Positions 38,645 to 46,399 of a DNA stretch of 64,000 bases are shown here, in pieces (position 1 is the stretch's first letter; each line of letters starts with the position of its first letter). The notes below the pieces were generated by a model that saw nothing but the letters and a program-made list of their open reading frames with translations, did no database searches and was not told the DNA's origin. The translations under genes and the position numbers were made by a program. Origin of the DNA: Acidimicrobiia bacterium (GTDB lineage: Bacteria > Actinomycetota > Acidimicrobiia > Spongiisociales > UBA11373); the NCBI GenBank assembly GCA_040878325.1, contig JBBDMM010000002.1, forward strand, positions 94,176 to 158,175. The letters are read 5' to 3'.

Positions 38645-40099
38645 CTACCGCCTCCACAGCTCCCGGGTGAAGAGCAGGACCAGGGGGAAAACCTCGAGAC
38701 GGCCGACGATCATCAAAAAGGAAAGCAACCACTTTCCCGCGGCTGGCACTGCGAGGTAGCTGGAGGTCGGGCCGACCGCCGAGAGACCGGGGCCGACGTT
38801 CCCGAGCGCCGAGGCGACGGCGGACACCGAGGTCGTGAGATCGAAATTCGTCCCCGAGATCGAGTCGAGTGTGGCAAAGGCGAGTGTTCCCGTCATGAAG
38901 AAGAACATGTAAAGCAAGAAGAACGACTGGACGCTCTCCGCCACGCGGTCGGGCACCGGCTGGTTACCCAATTTGGTGACGAATACTCCTCGCGGGTGGA
39001 TGAGACGCCGCAGATCGGCCTTGGAGCCTTCGTAGAGCACTCCGAGCCGATAGACCTTGACCGAACCCGCGGTGGAACCAGCCATTCCTCCCACAAACAT
39101 CAGCCCAACCGCCATCACCTGCAACCCGGCCGCCCATTGCCCGAAGTCGGCGGTGGCGAACCCTGTGGTGGTCACCAGAGACACCGCAGTAAAGACTCCG
39201 TCGCGGATCACGTCGGCGGCGTCGGTGCCCCAGGTACCGATCACGATGAACGCCGCCGCGCCAGTGAGGATCATCACGTAGAGCCTGAACTCCGGGTGAC
39301 GCACGTGGACGAGCACGTCCCGGTTTCTGATGGCCCGGTAGTGCAGTGCAAAGGACGCCCCCGCAATGATCATGAAGACGATCACGATCCACTGCGAATA
39401 GGCGTTGAACGCTTCGAGCGAAGCCGCCTTCGTGCCGAACCCACCGGTAGACATCGTCGCGAACGAATGAGTGATCGCATCGAACAACGACATGTCACCG
39501 ATCACCAAAAGTGCAGTCTCGAGCGCAGTGAACGCCACGTACACGAACCAGAGCCGCTTGGCCGTCTCCCGAAAGCGAGGGGTCAGCCGGTCAGGCGTGG
39601 GTCCGGGTGACTCGGCACGGGCCAATTGCACCCCTCCCGTTCCGAGGAGCGGGAGGATCGCGATCGACAACACGATGATTCCCATCCCGCCTATCCACTG
39701 GGTGAGAGCGCGCCACCACAAGACCGAGAAGGGCAGAGTGGCGGGGTCAGGAACAACCGACGCCCCGGTTGTGGTGAGCCCGGAGGCGGTCTCGAAGAAG
39801 GCGTTGGTAAGGCCGTCCAACGATCCGGTGATCAGGAATGGCAGAGTCCCAGCGAACGACATCGCGATCCACGAAAGACCGACCGCGGCGAACCCCTCGC
39901 GGGTGGTGAGGACTCCCTTGGTCCCGGCGACCCTGCGGCCGAACTCCCCAACTGCCATCACCACGACCGCCACAGCCGCGATCTGCCCGGCCTCGGTCCA
40001 TTCCCGGTACAGCAGCCCGACCACGGATGCCGAGAGCATGGCCGCGCCGATCGCCTCCACCACGGCGAAGACGATGTGGACGAGTCTTCGATACGACAT
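38645..40099 (-). CDS. trkH: Potassium uptake protein TrkH
   Basis: 484-residue K+-translocating membrane subunit with four M1-P-M2-like repeats, each carrying a pore Gly (for example ATMSTGGFGTKA, TTTGFATADFG, SALGNVGPGLSAVG). It is preceded on the same strand, 3 bases away, by trkA, so the pair makes a complete Trk/Ktr system. Confidence 0.93.
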   Translation of the reverse strand: MSYRRLVHIVFAVVEAIGAAMLSASVVGLLYREWTEAGQIAAVAVVVMAVGEFGRRVAGTKGVLTTREGFAAVGLSWIAMSFAGTLPFLITGSLDGLTNAFFETASGLTTTGASVVPDPATLPFSVLWWRALTQWIGGMGIIVLSIAILPLLGTGGVQLARAESPGPTPDRLTPRFRETAKRLWFVYVAFTALETALLVIGDMSLFDAITHSFATMSTGGFGTKAASLEAFNAYSQWIVIVFMIIAGASFALHYRAIRNRDVLVHVRHPEFRLYVMILTGAAAFIVIGTWGTDAADVIRDGVFTAVSLVTTTGFATADFGQWAAGLQVMAVGLMFVGGMAGSTAGSVKVYRLGVLYEGSKADLRRLIHPRGVFVTKLGNQPVPDRVAESVQSFFLLYMFFFMTGTLAFATLDSISGTNFDLTTSVSAVASALGNVGPGLSAVGPTSSYLAVPAAGKWLLSFLMIVGRLEVFPLVLLFTRELWRR

Positions 40100-40102
40100 C
40101 GG

Positions 40103-41431
40103 TCAGCCGAAGAGTCGTTCGATCGCGTGGATCGCCTCGGGAAGTGCAATGGCGATCAGCCGGTCCTCGGCCTCGATCACAGTGTCGCCATGAGGAATGA
40201 ACGCCTTCTTGCCGCGAACGATGCCGCCCACGATGCCCGATCGGGGCAAACCGATCTGGGTCAGGGTCTTCCCGATCGACTTGCTGTCCGATGACACCTG
40301 CAACTCGATCGCCTCGGCGTCGGTGTCCTCGAACGTCGCCACGGAATGGATCGTGCCCCTGCGCACCAACCGCAGGATCTCATTGGCGGCGGCGAGGCGG
40401 GTCGACACGCCGGCATCGATGCCGTGCCCCGCGAGCAGTGGGACGTATTCGAGGCGGGAGAAGCGGGCCACCGCGGTCGGCACCCCCAGGGCCTTGCCAA
40501 CGAGGCACCCCAGGATGTTGACCTCATCCCACCCCGACAAGCCGAGCACCACGTCGGCGTTCCCCACGCCCTCGGCTTCCAGGACCTTCGGATCGGTCGG
40601 ATCGCCCTTGATGACGACGAGTCGGTCGTACTTTGCAGCAAGGTCCGCGGCCCGGTCGGCCTCGACGTCGACGAGAACGGTGCTGATGCCGCTCCGCACG
40701 AAAAGTTCGGCGGTGAGGAGCGCCAAGCGGGTTGCCCCCAGCACGAACACCTTCTTGGCCCGATGCTCGGCGACCCCCATCAGCTTGAGCGCCTCATCCG
40801 CCGATGATCCGCTCGACACCACCAGTACATGATCACCCGCGTGCACCATCGAGTCGCCGCGGGCGATGATCGTCTCCTCGTCGCGGACGAGCGCCGCCAC
40901 TATCCAATCCCACCCGCGGACTTGCTGGCGCAGCACCCTCAGGGTGATCCCGTCGAGCGGGGCCCCCGGCTGAACTCGCCCCCCAAAGAGACTGATGCGC
41001 CCGTCCGCGAACTCCACTACCTCCGATACACCTCCCCGGCGAATCAGCAGCAGCAATTCGCGGGTGAGCGCTTCGATCGGGTCGATCACCACGTCGACAC
41101 CGTGCATATCGAGATCTTCCCGAAGCGTCGGATCCTGCACTCGGGCGACCCGGCGCGGCACCCCGAGACGGGCGGCAGCCTGACAGGCGAGGATGTTGAC
41201 CGCATCGGACGAAGTCACAGCAATCAGCAGCGAAGCTTCTCCGACATTGGCGGCTTCGAGCGCGTGGATGCTCGCCCCGTTCTCGTTGATGACGAGGCAA
41301 TCGACCGAGTTCTGCAGTTCGTCTGCCCGAACCGGATCGGATTCGATGACGACTACATCCTGACCCTCGAATGCGAGGCGTTCGGCGAGATGAGAGCCGA
41401 CCGCCCCCGCTCCGATTATGACGATCCGCAT
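40103..41431 (-). CDS. trkA: Trk system gating subunit TrkA
   Basis: 442 residues made of two RCK units. Each has a Rossmann TrkA-N part (MRIVIIGAGAVGSHLAERL; then KVFVLGATRLALLTAELF) and a TrkA-C part. The first has the standard GxGxxG NAD site; the second is degenerate at that loop, as is usual. It gates TrkH in response to nucleotides. The ATG 41431 is chosen because the Rossmann strand begins there; upstream sequence is arginine-rich shadow. Confidence 0.93.
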   Translation of the reverse strand: MRIVIIGAGAVGSHLAERLAFEGQDVVVIESDPVRADELQNSVDCLVINENGASIHALEAANVGEASLLIAVTSSDAVNILACQAAARLGVPRRVARVQDPTLREDLDMHGVDVVIDPIEALTRELLLLIRRGGVSEVVEFADGRISLFGGRVQPGAPLDGITLRVLRQQVRGWDWIVAALVRDEETIIARGDSMVHAGDHVLVVSSGSSADEALKLMGVAEHRAKKVFVLGATRLALLTAELFVRSGISTVLVDVEADRAADLAAKYDRLVVIKGDPTDPKVLEAEGVGNADVVLGLSGWDEVNILGCLVGKALGVPTAVARFSRLEYVPLLAGHGIDAGVSTRLAAANEILRLVRRGTIHSVATFEDTDAEAIELQVSSDSKSIGKTLTQIGLPRSGIVGGIVRGKKAFIPHGDTVIEAEDRLIAIALPEAIHAIERLFG

Positions 41432-41568
41432 GCGCCCCTCGGGAGATGGATGGTGCCGCGGGAAGACTAGGAGCCTCGGCTCGCGACGCACGAGTCTCTC
41501 GGAGGGGCCCTTGACGCACTGCGGCGCCTGCCGAGACGATCCCCGGACCTCACTACTCTCCCTCTCTC

Positions 41569-42966
41569 GTGGCCAGAACTCCGCCGCCAGCCGAGCACAT
41601 CACGTGGCTCGAATCCGAACGGGTCGTCCCCAAGCGATTCGTGCGGCCCCTGCTTGCCTTCACCCACATCGAGTCGGCCGGTGGCGCCGTGCTGCTGCTC
41701 TCCGCCGTGGTTGCCCTTGTCTGGGCCAACTCCCCCTTCGGTGGCTCGTACCAAACCTTCTGGACCACCGAATTCGACCTCACGATTGGTCCACTCCACC
41801 TGACCGAAACCCTGAGGCATGTCGTCAACGACGGGTTGATGACCATCTTCTTCTTCGTGGTGGGCCTTGAGATCAAGCGCGAGTTGGTCAGTGGCGACCT
41901 GCGAAGCCCCAAGGCGGCCGCGCTGCCGGTCGTGGCGGCTCTCGGCGGGATGATCGTGCCGGCAACGCTCTATGTCCTCATCGCCGGAGGTACGCCGGGT
42001 GCCTATCACGGATGGGGCATCCCGATGGCTACCGACATCGCGTTCTCGGTGGGTGTCGTCGCCCTTCTTGGAAGCCGGGTGCCCCTGGGCGGCAAGCTCT
42101 TCCTTCTGGCTTTGGCGATCGTCGACGACATCGGGGCGATCACCGTGATCGCCGTCTTCTACACCGAGCAAGTGGCACTCGGGTTCCTCGGAGGGACGCT
42201 TCTGCTGCTGGCGGCGATCTGGGGAGCGCAACGGGTGGGGATCCGGTCCCTGGCCTTCTACCTGCCGATGGGATTCCTCGCCTGGTTCTTTCTCTTCGAG
42301 AGCGGGGTCCATGCCACCCTGGCCGGGGTGGCGCTGGGCCTGCTGACACCGGCACGGTCGATGTACACCGACGATGAGTATCTCGGTCGGGCACGTCGCA
42401 TAATCAGCCGGCACGAAGTCGAGACAGCGGACCCGCGAGGTGTCGAACGGATCGACTTCAGCGCACTCGAGTTGTCCGACGTTGCACGAGAATCGGTCGC
42501 CCCGCTGAGCCGAATCGAGAACAAACTCCATCCCTGGTCTTCGTTCGTCGTGGTGCCGCTCTTCGCGCTGGCCAATGCCGGGGTCCGCTTCGCCGGAGTA
42601 GACCTCGTCGACGCCGCCACCCACCCCGTCGCCCTCGGCGTGGCTACCGGGCTGGTGGTGGGCAAGATGGTCGGCATCAGCGTCTTCGCCTGGGCGGCGG
42701 TGCGCCTCGGCCTCGGCGAACTGCCGAAGTTCACCAGCTGGGCCCACATCGTTGGCCTCGCCGCCATCGCCGGAATCGGGTTCACCGTGTCGCTCTTCGT
42801 CTCCGACCTCGCCTTCCGGGCGCACGAGCTAGAGGACTTCGCCAAGACGGGAATCTTCACTGGATCTGCGATCGCCGGGATCATTGGATACCTGATTCTG
42901 CGGGCGCGACCGAGACGGCGCGGCTCTGAGTCGAATGATTCGGACCCGGGTATCGTCGCGATCTAA
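41569..42966 (+). CDS. nhaA: Na+/H+ antiporter NhaA
   Basis: 465 residues, about 12 helices. The paired Asp of the ion site is present in LALAIVDDIGAITVIA, and GGMIVPATLYVLI and WGIPMATDIAFSVGV are standard NhaA blocks. A hydrophilic loop near residues 265-310 (DPRGVERIDFSALEL) is longer than in enterobacterial NhaA. It starts with GTG at 41569, divergent from trkA, and shares one base with the next gene. Confidence 0.95.
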   Translation: MARTPPPAEHITWLESERVVPKRFVRPLLAFTHIESAGGAVLLLSAVVALVWANSPFGGSYQTFWTTEFDLTIGPLHLTETLRHVVNDGLMTIFFFVVGLEIKRELVSGDLRSPKAAALPVVAALGGMIVPATLYVLIAGGTPGAYHGWGIPMATDIAFSVGVVALLGSRVPLGGKLFLLALAIVDDIGAITVIAVFYTEQVALGFLGGTLLLLAAIWGAQRVGIRSLAFYLPMGFLAWFFLFESGVHATLAGVALGLLTPARSMYTDDEYLGRARRIISRHEVETADPRGVERIDFSALELSDVARESVAPLSRIENKLHPWSSFVVVPLFALANAGVRFAGVDLVDAATHPVALGVATGLVVGKMVGISVFAWAAVRLGLGELPKFTSWAHIVGLAAIAGIGFTVSLFVSDLAFRAHELEDFAKTGIFTGSAIAGIIGYLILRARPRRRGSESNDSDPGIVAI

Positions 42967-44192
42967 TGAGAGCAACTCGTCCGATCGGCGTGCTTCTCGT
43001 CCTCAGCCTGATCGGGTCCGCCTGCGGAGACGACGGCGGCGCGACGACCACGACGACCAGTCCACCCACCACCACCTCGGCACCGACGACGACGCTGCCT
43101 CCGACCACGACCACCGAGGCCGCCCCCATTTCGGCCGTCATCGACGTGGTGATGGAGGGAGACGACGAGGCTGCGGCGGCGCTCGAGGCCTTTTACTCCT
43201 GGGTAGGTGACCGGACACTTCCGCTTCCGGCCGTTCCCGCCGGGCTGCTCGATCTTCTCGCCGAAGTGCACCCCACCGCAGATATGACCGTGGAGGCCGT
43301 CTTCTACTCCGCCGAGGTCGACGAGGGACGAGTGGCGGTGGTGACCGCCGACGACGACATGGTGCTGTTGGCGGACGAAGGGTCTGGCTGGGAAATCGTC
43401 GGAGGTCATCTCGCCCGGTTCGGAGTCGGCCCCTGGTACGGCGGCAACGTGCGCCACGTGCTGATCCTTGGCACCGATAAGAACATCGGCAGCTTCCAGC
43501 CGGTGTACCGCGCCGACAGCATCCACATCCTCTCGGCCAACGTCGAGCGCGGGGCGGGCAGCGTCGTCGGGTTTCCCCGCGACACCTATGTCCAGGCTTC
43601 CTACGGCAAGGACAAGTTCTCCAGCGTGAACGCCCGCTCGGACCGCAACTCCGAGGAGATGGTCGACATCGCCGAGGAACTCTCCGGGTTGGAGATCGAC
43701 GGGTACATCGTCACCGGCTTCGGGGGATTCATGAGCCTGATGAACGCCTTCGGCGGGGTGGTGGTGGACGTTCCGTTCGGGATGGCCGAACCAAAATCCA
43801 ACGCGTTCCTCTCACGCGGGGTGCAACGCCTGTTTGGTGAGGACGCTCTCGGGTTCAGCCGCAACCGGCGCATCTCCGGTGGAGACTTCACTCGATCGCT
43901 CCATCAGGGAATGGTCATCCTCGGGGCCCTCGACGGAGTGCTCGAACAAGACGTCACCCAGATTCCCACCCTCCTAGCCATCCTCCAGGACTTCACCTGG
44001 ACCAACCTCTCGCTCGGCGACCTGCTCAACCTCGCCACCATCGCCTTCACCATGAGCCCCACCGAGGTCAGCAATCAAGTGTTGCCAGGCACGGTCGGGA
44101 CCGCGGCGGGCGGCGCTTCGGTCGTGTTCCTCGACGAAGAAACCGCGGCAGAGGTGTTCGAGGACCTACAAGACGGCGTGATTGACGAGTAG
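42966..44192 (+). CDS. LCP-domain (LytR-CpsA-Psr) lipoprotein
   Basis: 408 residues. The signal peptide ends in lipobox IGSAC (Cys about residue 20), then a Thr/Pro-rich linker to residue 55, a variable domain, and an LCP domain: LILGTDKN, RADSIHILSANVE, VVGFPRDTYV, GGVVVDVP and LFGEDALGFSRNRR. LCP enzymes attach glycopolymers to peptidoglycan; they are normally anchored by a membrane helix, so a lipoprotein form is unusual. The start overlaps the nhaA stop by one base (TAATG), implying co-translation. Confidence 0.82.
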   Translation: MRATRPIGVLLVLSLIGSACGDDGGATTTTTSPPTTTSAPTTTLPPTTTTEAAPISAVIDVVMEGDDEAAAALEAFYSWVGDRTLPLPAVPAGLLDLLAEVHPTADMTVEAVFYSAEVDEGRVAVVTADDDMVLLADEGSGWEIVGGHLARFGVGPWYGGNVRHVLILGTDKNIGSFQPVYRADSIHILSANVERGAGSVVGFPRDTYVQASYGKDKFSSVNARSDRNSEEMVDIAEELSGLEIDGYIVTGFGGFMSLMNAFGGVVVDVPFGMAEPKSNAFLSRGVQRLFGEDALGFSRNRRISGGDFTRSLHQGMVILGALDGVLEQDVTQIPTLLAILQDFTWTNLSLGDLLNLATIAFTMSPTEVSNQVLPGTVGTAAGGASVVFLDEETAAEVFEDLQDGVIDE

Positions 44193-44211
44193 GAGCCTCG
44201 CTTCGCTCGGC

Positions 44212-44239
44212 TTCGCAATTCGCAATTCGCAATTCGCAA
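44212..44239. repeat. Heptamer array (TTCGCAA, 4 units)
   Basis: Four perfect TTCGCAA units, 19 bases after the LCP gene stop. The rotated unit also occurs at 4929-4949. Confidence 0.92.
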
Positions 44240-44357
44240 TGGCGATGTTCCACTTGACGCACCAAGACCCGGTTTTTGGTGTGGGTAACTACCGCGAGTT
44301 GTCAACCCGCGACTCTCCGCACTAGTCACCGTCCACCTTGCCTGTTACGATTCGGAC

Positions 44358-44397
44358 TTGACATACCGACACGCGTGAAATTCCATCACATGTGATT
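44358..44397 (+). promoter_or_regulatory. Promoter-like TTGACA with overlapping palindrome
   Basis: TTGACA (44358-44363) is followed 17 bases on by TTCCAT and then the perfect palindrome ATCACATGTGAT (44385-44396). The -10 is weak. The palindrome resembles that at 24878-24895. It would drive the structured stretch that follows. Confidence 0.35.
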
Positions 44398-44423
44398 TCG
44401 GGAAGAGAGGACTGGGAACCCCG

Positions 44424-44513
44424 GTGGCCGTATCGGACTGGTACTCCGATACGGCCCTTCGGCACCTGGTTCGGCAGGGCATGCCTTGGGAGGTGCTGAC
44501 GCGCACATGGTAA
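44424..44513 (+). other. Structured stretch / possible 29-codon ORF before the transposase
   Basis: A perfect 12-base-pair stem (GGCCGTATCGGA, 44426-44437, with 44445-44456, 7-base loop) lies inside an open frame GTG 44424 to TAA 44511-44513 that would encode MAVSDWYSDTALRHLVRQG plus 10 residues. It could be a small RNA, a leader element or a tiny protein. Apart from this and the heptamer array, the 392-base gap 44193-44585 shows only a CACCAA/TTGGTG repeat near 44260-44281. Confidence 0.35.
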
Positions 44514-44585
44514 CAACCGTGTGATTCGCGGTCAAGGCACCTCCTAGGGTCGGAATTTGACACACCCAGGAAGTACTTTGACGGT

Positions 44586-45518
44586 ATGGACAACAGCACA
44601 CTCAACCTCGCAGAACTTGCCAAGCACCTCACCGACGAACACGCCGCCTGGGAACTCATCGAGAGCATCCGCTGGCCCGAAGGACCGACCTGCCCCCACT
44701 GCGGATGGGAGGACGGGGCCTACTACCTCGGGAACCGCAAGACCCGCAAGGGCGAGGTCTCCCCTCGTCGGCTCTGGAAGTGCTCGCACTGCCGGAAGCA
44801 GTACTCCGCCCTCATCGGCACGATCTTCGAGCGCAGCCACATCCCCCTGTCGAAGTGGTTGTTGGGTATCCACCTTATGTCCGCTGGCAAGAACGGCGTC
44901 TCAGCCCACGAGTTGTCCCGGCAGTTGGGCATCACCGTCAAGTCGGCCTGGTTCATGTCGCACCGCATCCGCGAGGCGATGAAGCTCGACCCGCTCGCAG
45001 GGATGCTCTCAGGCACCATCGAAGCCGACGAGACCTACATCGGAGGCAAACGCCGCGGAAGCGGCCGCGGACGACCCGGTACAGCGTCCCACAAGACCGC
45101 CGTGTCAACGCTCGTCAGCCGAGACGGAGAAGCCCGCAGTCAGGTTATGGAGCGAGTCACCGGCGACGACCTCGGCAAAGTGCTGTCGTCCAACGTCACG
45201 CCCGACTCCACGCTCATGACCGACGAGTTCTCGGCCTACCGCAAGCCAGGGCAGATGTTCGCCGGACACGAGACCGTCAACCACGCCCACGGCGAATACG
45301 CCCGCGGACGGGTCACCACAAACACGGTCGAGGGGTACTTCTCACAGTTGAAGCGGTCGATCGACGGGACACACCACCATGTCACCCGCCACCACCTCCC
45401 GCGGTACCTGGCGAACTTCGACTACCTCTACTCGACCCGCAAGCTCACCGACGGTGAGCGCACCTGGCGCACCATCCGCCAGGCCGGAGGGAGGCGACTC
45501 AAGTACGACACCCTTTAG
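44586..45518 (+). mobile_element. IS1595-family transposase
   Basis: 310-residue transposase. The N-terminal zinc ribbon has CPHCGWEDG and CSHCRKQY. The DDE-type core has EADETYIGGKRRG, MTDEFSAY and NTVEGYFSQLKRSIDGTHHHV, with the family's HHH-like stretch. It appears intact. Possible short terminal inverted repeats begin GGGT at 44547 and end ACCC at 45513 but match poorly, and flanking 8-base direct repeats are not seen, so element ends remain uncertain. The stop lies 5 bases from a tRNA gene. Confidence 0.88.
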
Positions 45519-45523
45519 ATCAT

Positions 45524-45612
45524 GGAGGGCTGGCAGAGTGGTCTATCGCGCTCGTCTCCAAAACGAGTAGGGGCTCCCAAGCCCCACGGGAGTTCAAATC
45601 TCCCGCCCTCCA
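45524..45612 (+). tRNA. Class II tRNA with CCA anticodon (identity unclear)
   Basis: Full cloverleaf: acceptor GGAGGGC/GCCCTCC, anticodon stem CTCGT/ACGAG with loop CTCCAAA (anticodon CCA, reads UGG), a 20-base variable arm with a 6-base-pair stem (GGGGCT/AGCCCC), and T-arm GGGAG-TTCAAAT-CTCCC. Standard tRNA-Trp has a short variable loop and G73; here the long arm and A73 resemble Leu/Ser tRNAs. The anticodon is one base from CAA (Leu) and one from CGA (Ser). The D-stem has one A-C mismatch. CCA is not encoded. Confidence 0.85.
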
Positions 45613-45621
45613 CTGAAAGTG

Positions 45622-45645
45622 CGGGGGCCCCTCACGGGGCCCCCG
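45622..45645 (+). terminator. Strong GC hairpin after the class II tRNA
   Basis: CGGGGGCCCC-TCAC-GGGGCCCCCG, a perfect 10-base-pair stem with a 4-base loop, 9 bases after the tRNA. No T-tract follows. Confidence 0.65.
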
Positions 45646-45804
45646 ACACCCTCAAGACCGGCAGACGGCGTCCAAGGCCCGGCGTCACCGACGGGCACGG
45701 TGGAGACTTTCATCCCCGAAGGGATGCCCATCGTCTACCACCTGCGTCTGCCTCACCCGCCCCCTTGCTGGACAGTGCCTGTACAGAGGGGGTGACCTTG
45801 AAAC

Positions 45805-45984
45805 CTACTTATCGTCCGACTCTGATGTATCGGTGTCGTCGGACGGAACCTTGACGGACAGAAGGCCACGGAGGGCCTGGTCGAAGGTCATGGGATGGAG
45901 ACTGGTGCGCTCGTCGTAGTCGCGCTTCGCCGACTCATCCTTGCTGGAGACACGCTGAACAGGCCCACGTCGCTCAGCCGCCAT
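45805..45984 (-). CDS. Small acidic-tailed protein in the accessory island
   Basis: 59 residues from ATG 45984, with GGGAG 6 bases upstream. The N-terminus is basic (MAAERRGPVQRVSSKDE), then HPMTFDQALRGLLSVKVP forms one amphipathic helix, and the tail is Asp/Ser-rich. Small proteins with a similar helix-plus-acidic tail occur on mobile elements, but no family can be named. The good ribosome site and open frame support a real gene. Confidence 0.5.
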   Translation of the reverse strand: MAAERRGPVQRVSSKDESAKRDYDERTSLHPMTFDQALRGLLSVKVPSDDTDTSESDDK

Positions 45985-46311
45985 CTACCGCTCCCTTGGC
46001 TGGTCCGCTCACCACACCCGTAACCACACGCGTGTGACCAGTTGTCCACATTGTCTACCCATTACCGCTACTTGTCAATCACACAAAACACAAGCGCACA
46101 AACCCCTATTCCTCCACCCGTGTTACCCAATCCTCCCAATTCTGTCGACATCCGCGACAAGTAGATAGATAGGAGGGTTGATGAAAAGAAGACGAATAGG
46201 CCGCCGGTCCATGAGTGGCCCTTAAGGGCTGGCCAGGCGGCACCCGCAATTGCGGGTCGGTGGTGCGTCAAGTAGAACATCACCTTCGCAATTCGACCGA
46301 GCATGTCCAGC
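45985..46311. other. AT-rich intergenic stretch, foreign-looking
   Basis: Composition drops sharply below the surrounding DNA at about 46020-46200, with runs such as ACACAAAACACAAG and TAGATAGATAGG. No convincing gene is seen. With the neighbouring IS and tRNA it suggests inserted DNA. Confidence 0.5.
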
Positions 46312-46353
46312 GGGCAGCCGGAAGCGGGCAGCCGGAAGCGGGCAGCGGGCAGC
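46312..46353. repeat. Heptamer array (GGGCAGC/CGGAAGC, 6 units)
   Basis: GGGCAGC CGGAAGC GGGCAGC CGGAAGC GGGCAGC GGGCAGC: a 7-base period with two alternating variants, 47 bases before the helicase ATG. Confidence 0.88.
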
Positions 46354-46399
46354 GGCGATCGGGGCGTGGACGTCCGACTCTCCCTCTACCGTCGCGAAC

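Noticed and set aside
44547..45513. Terminal inverted repeats of the IS1595 element
   Set aside because: GGGT/ACCC ends match only with gaps and no 8-base target duplication flanks them, so exact element borders are not claimed.
46068..46304. 78-residue minus-strand ORF in the AT-rich stretch
   Set aside because: No ribosome site, odd composition and no recognisable domain; a chance frame in low-GC DNA.
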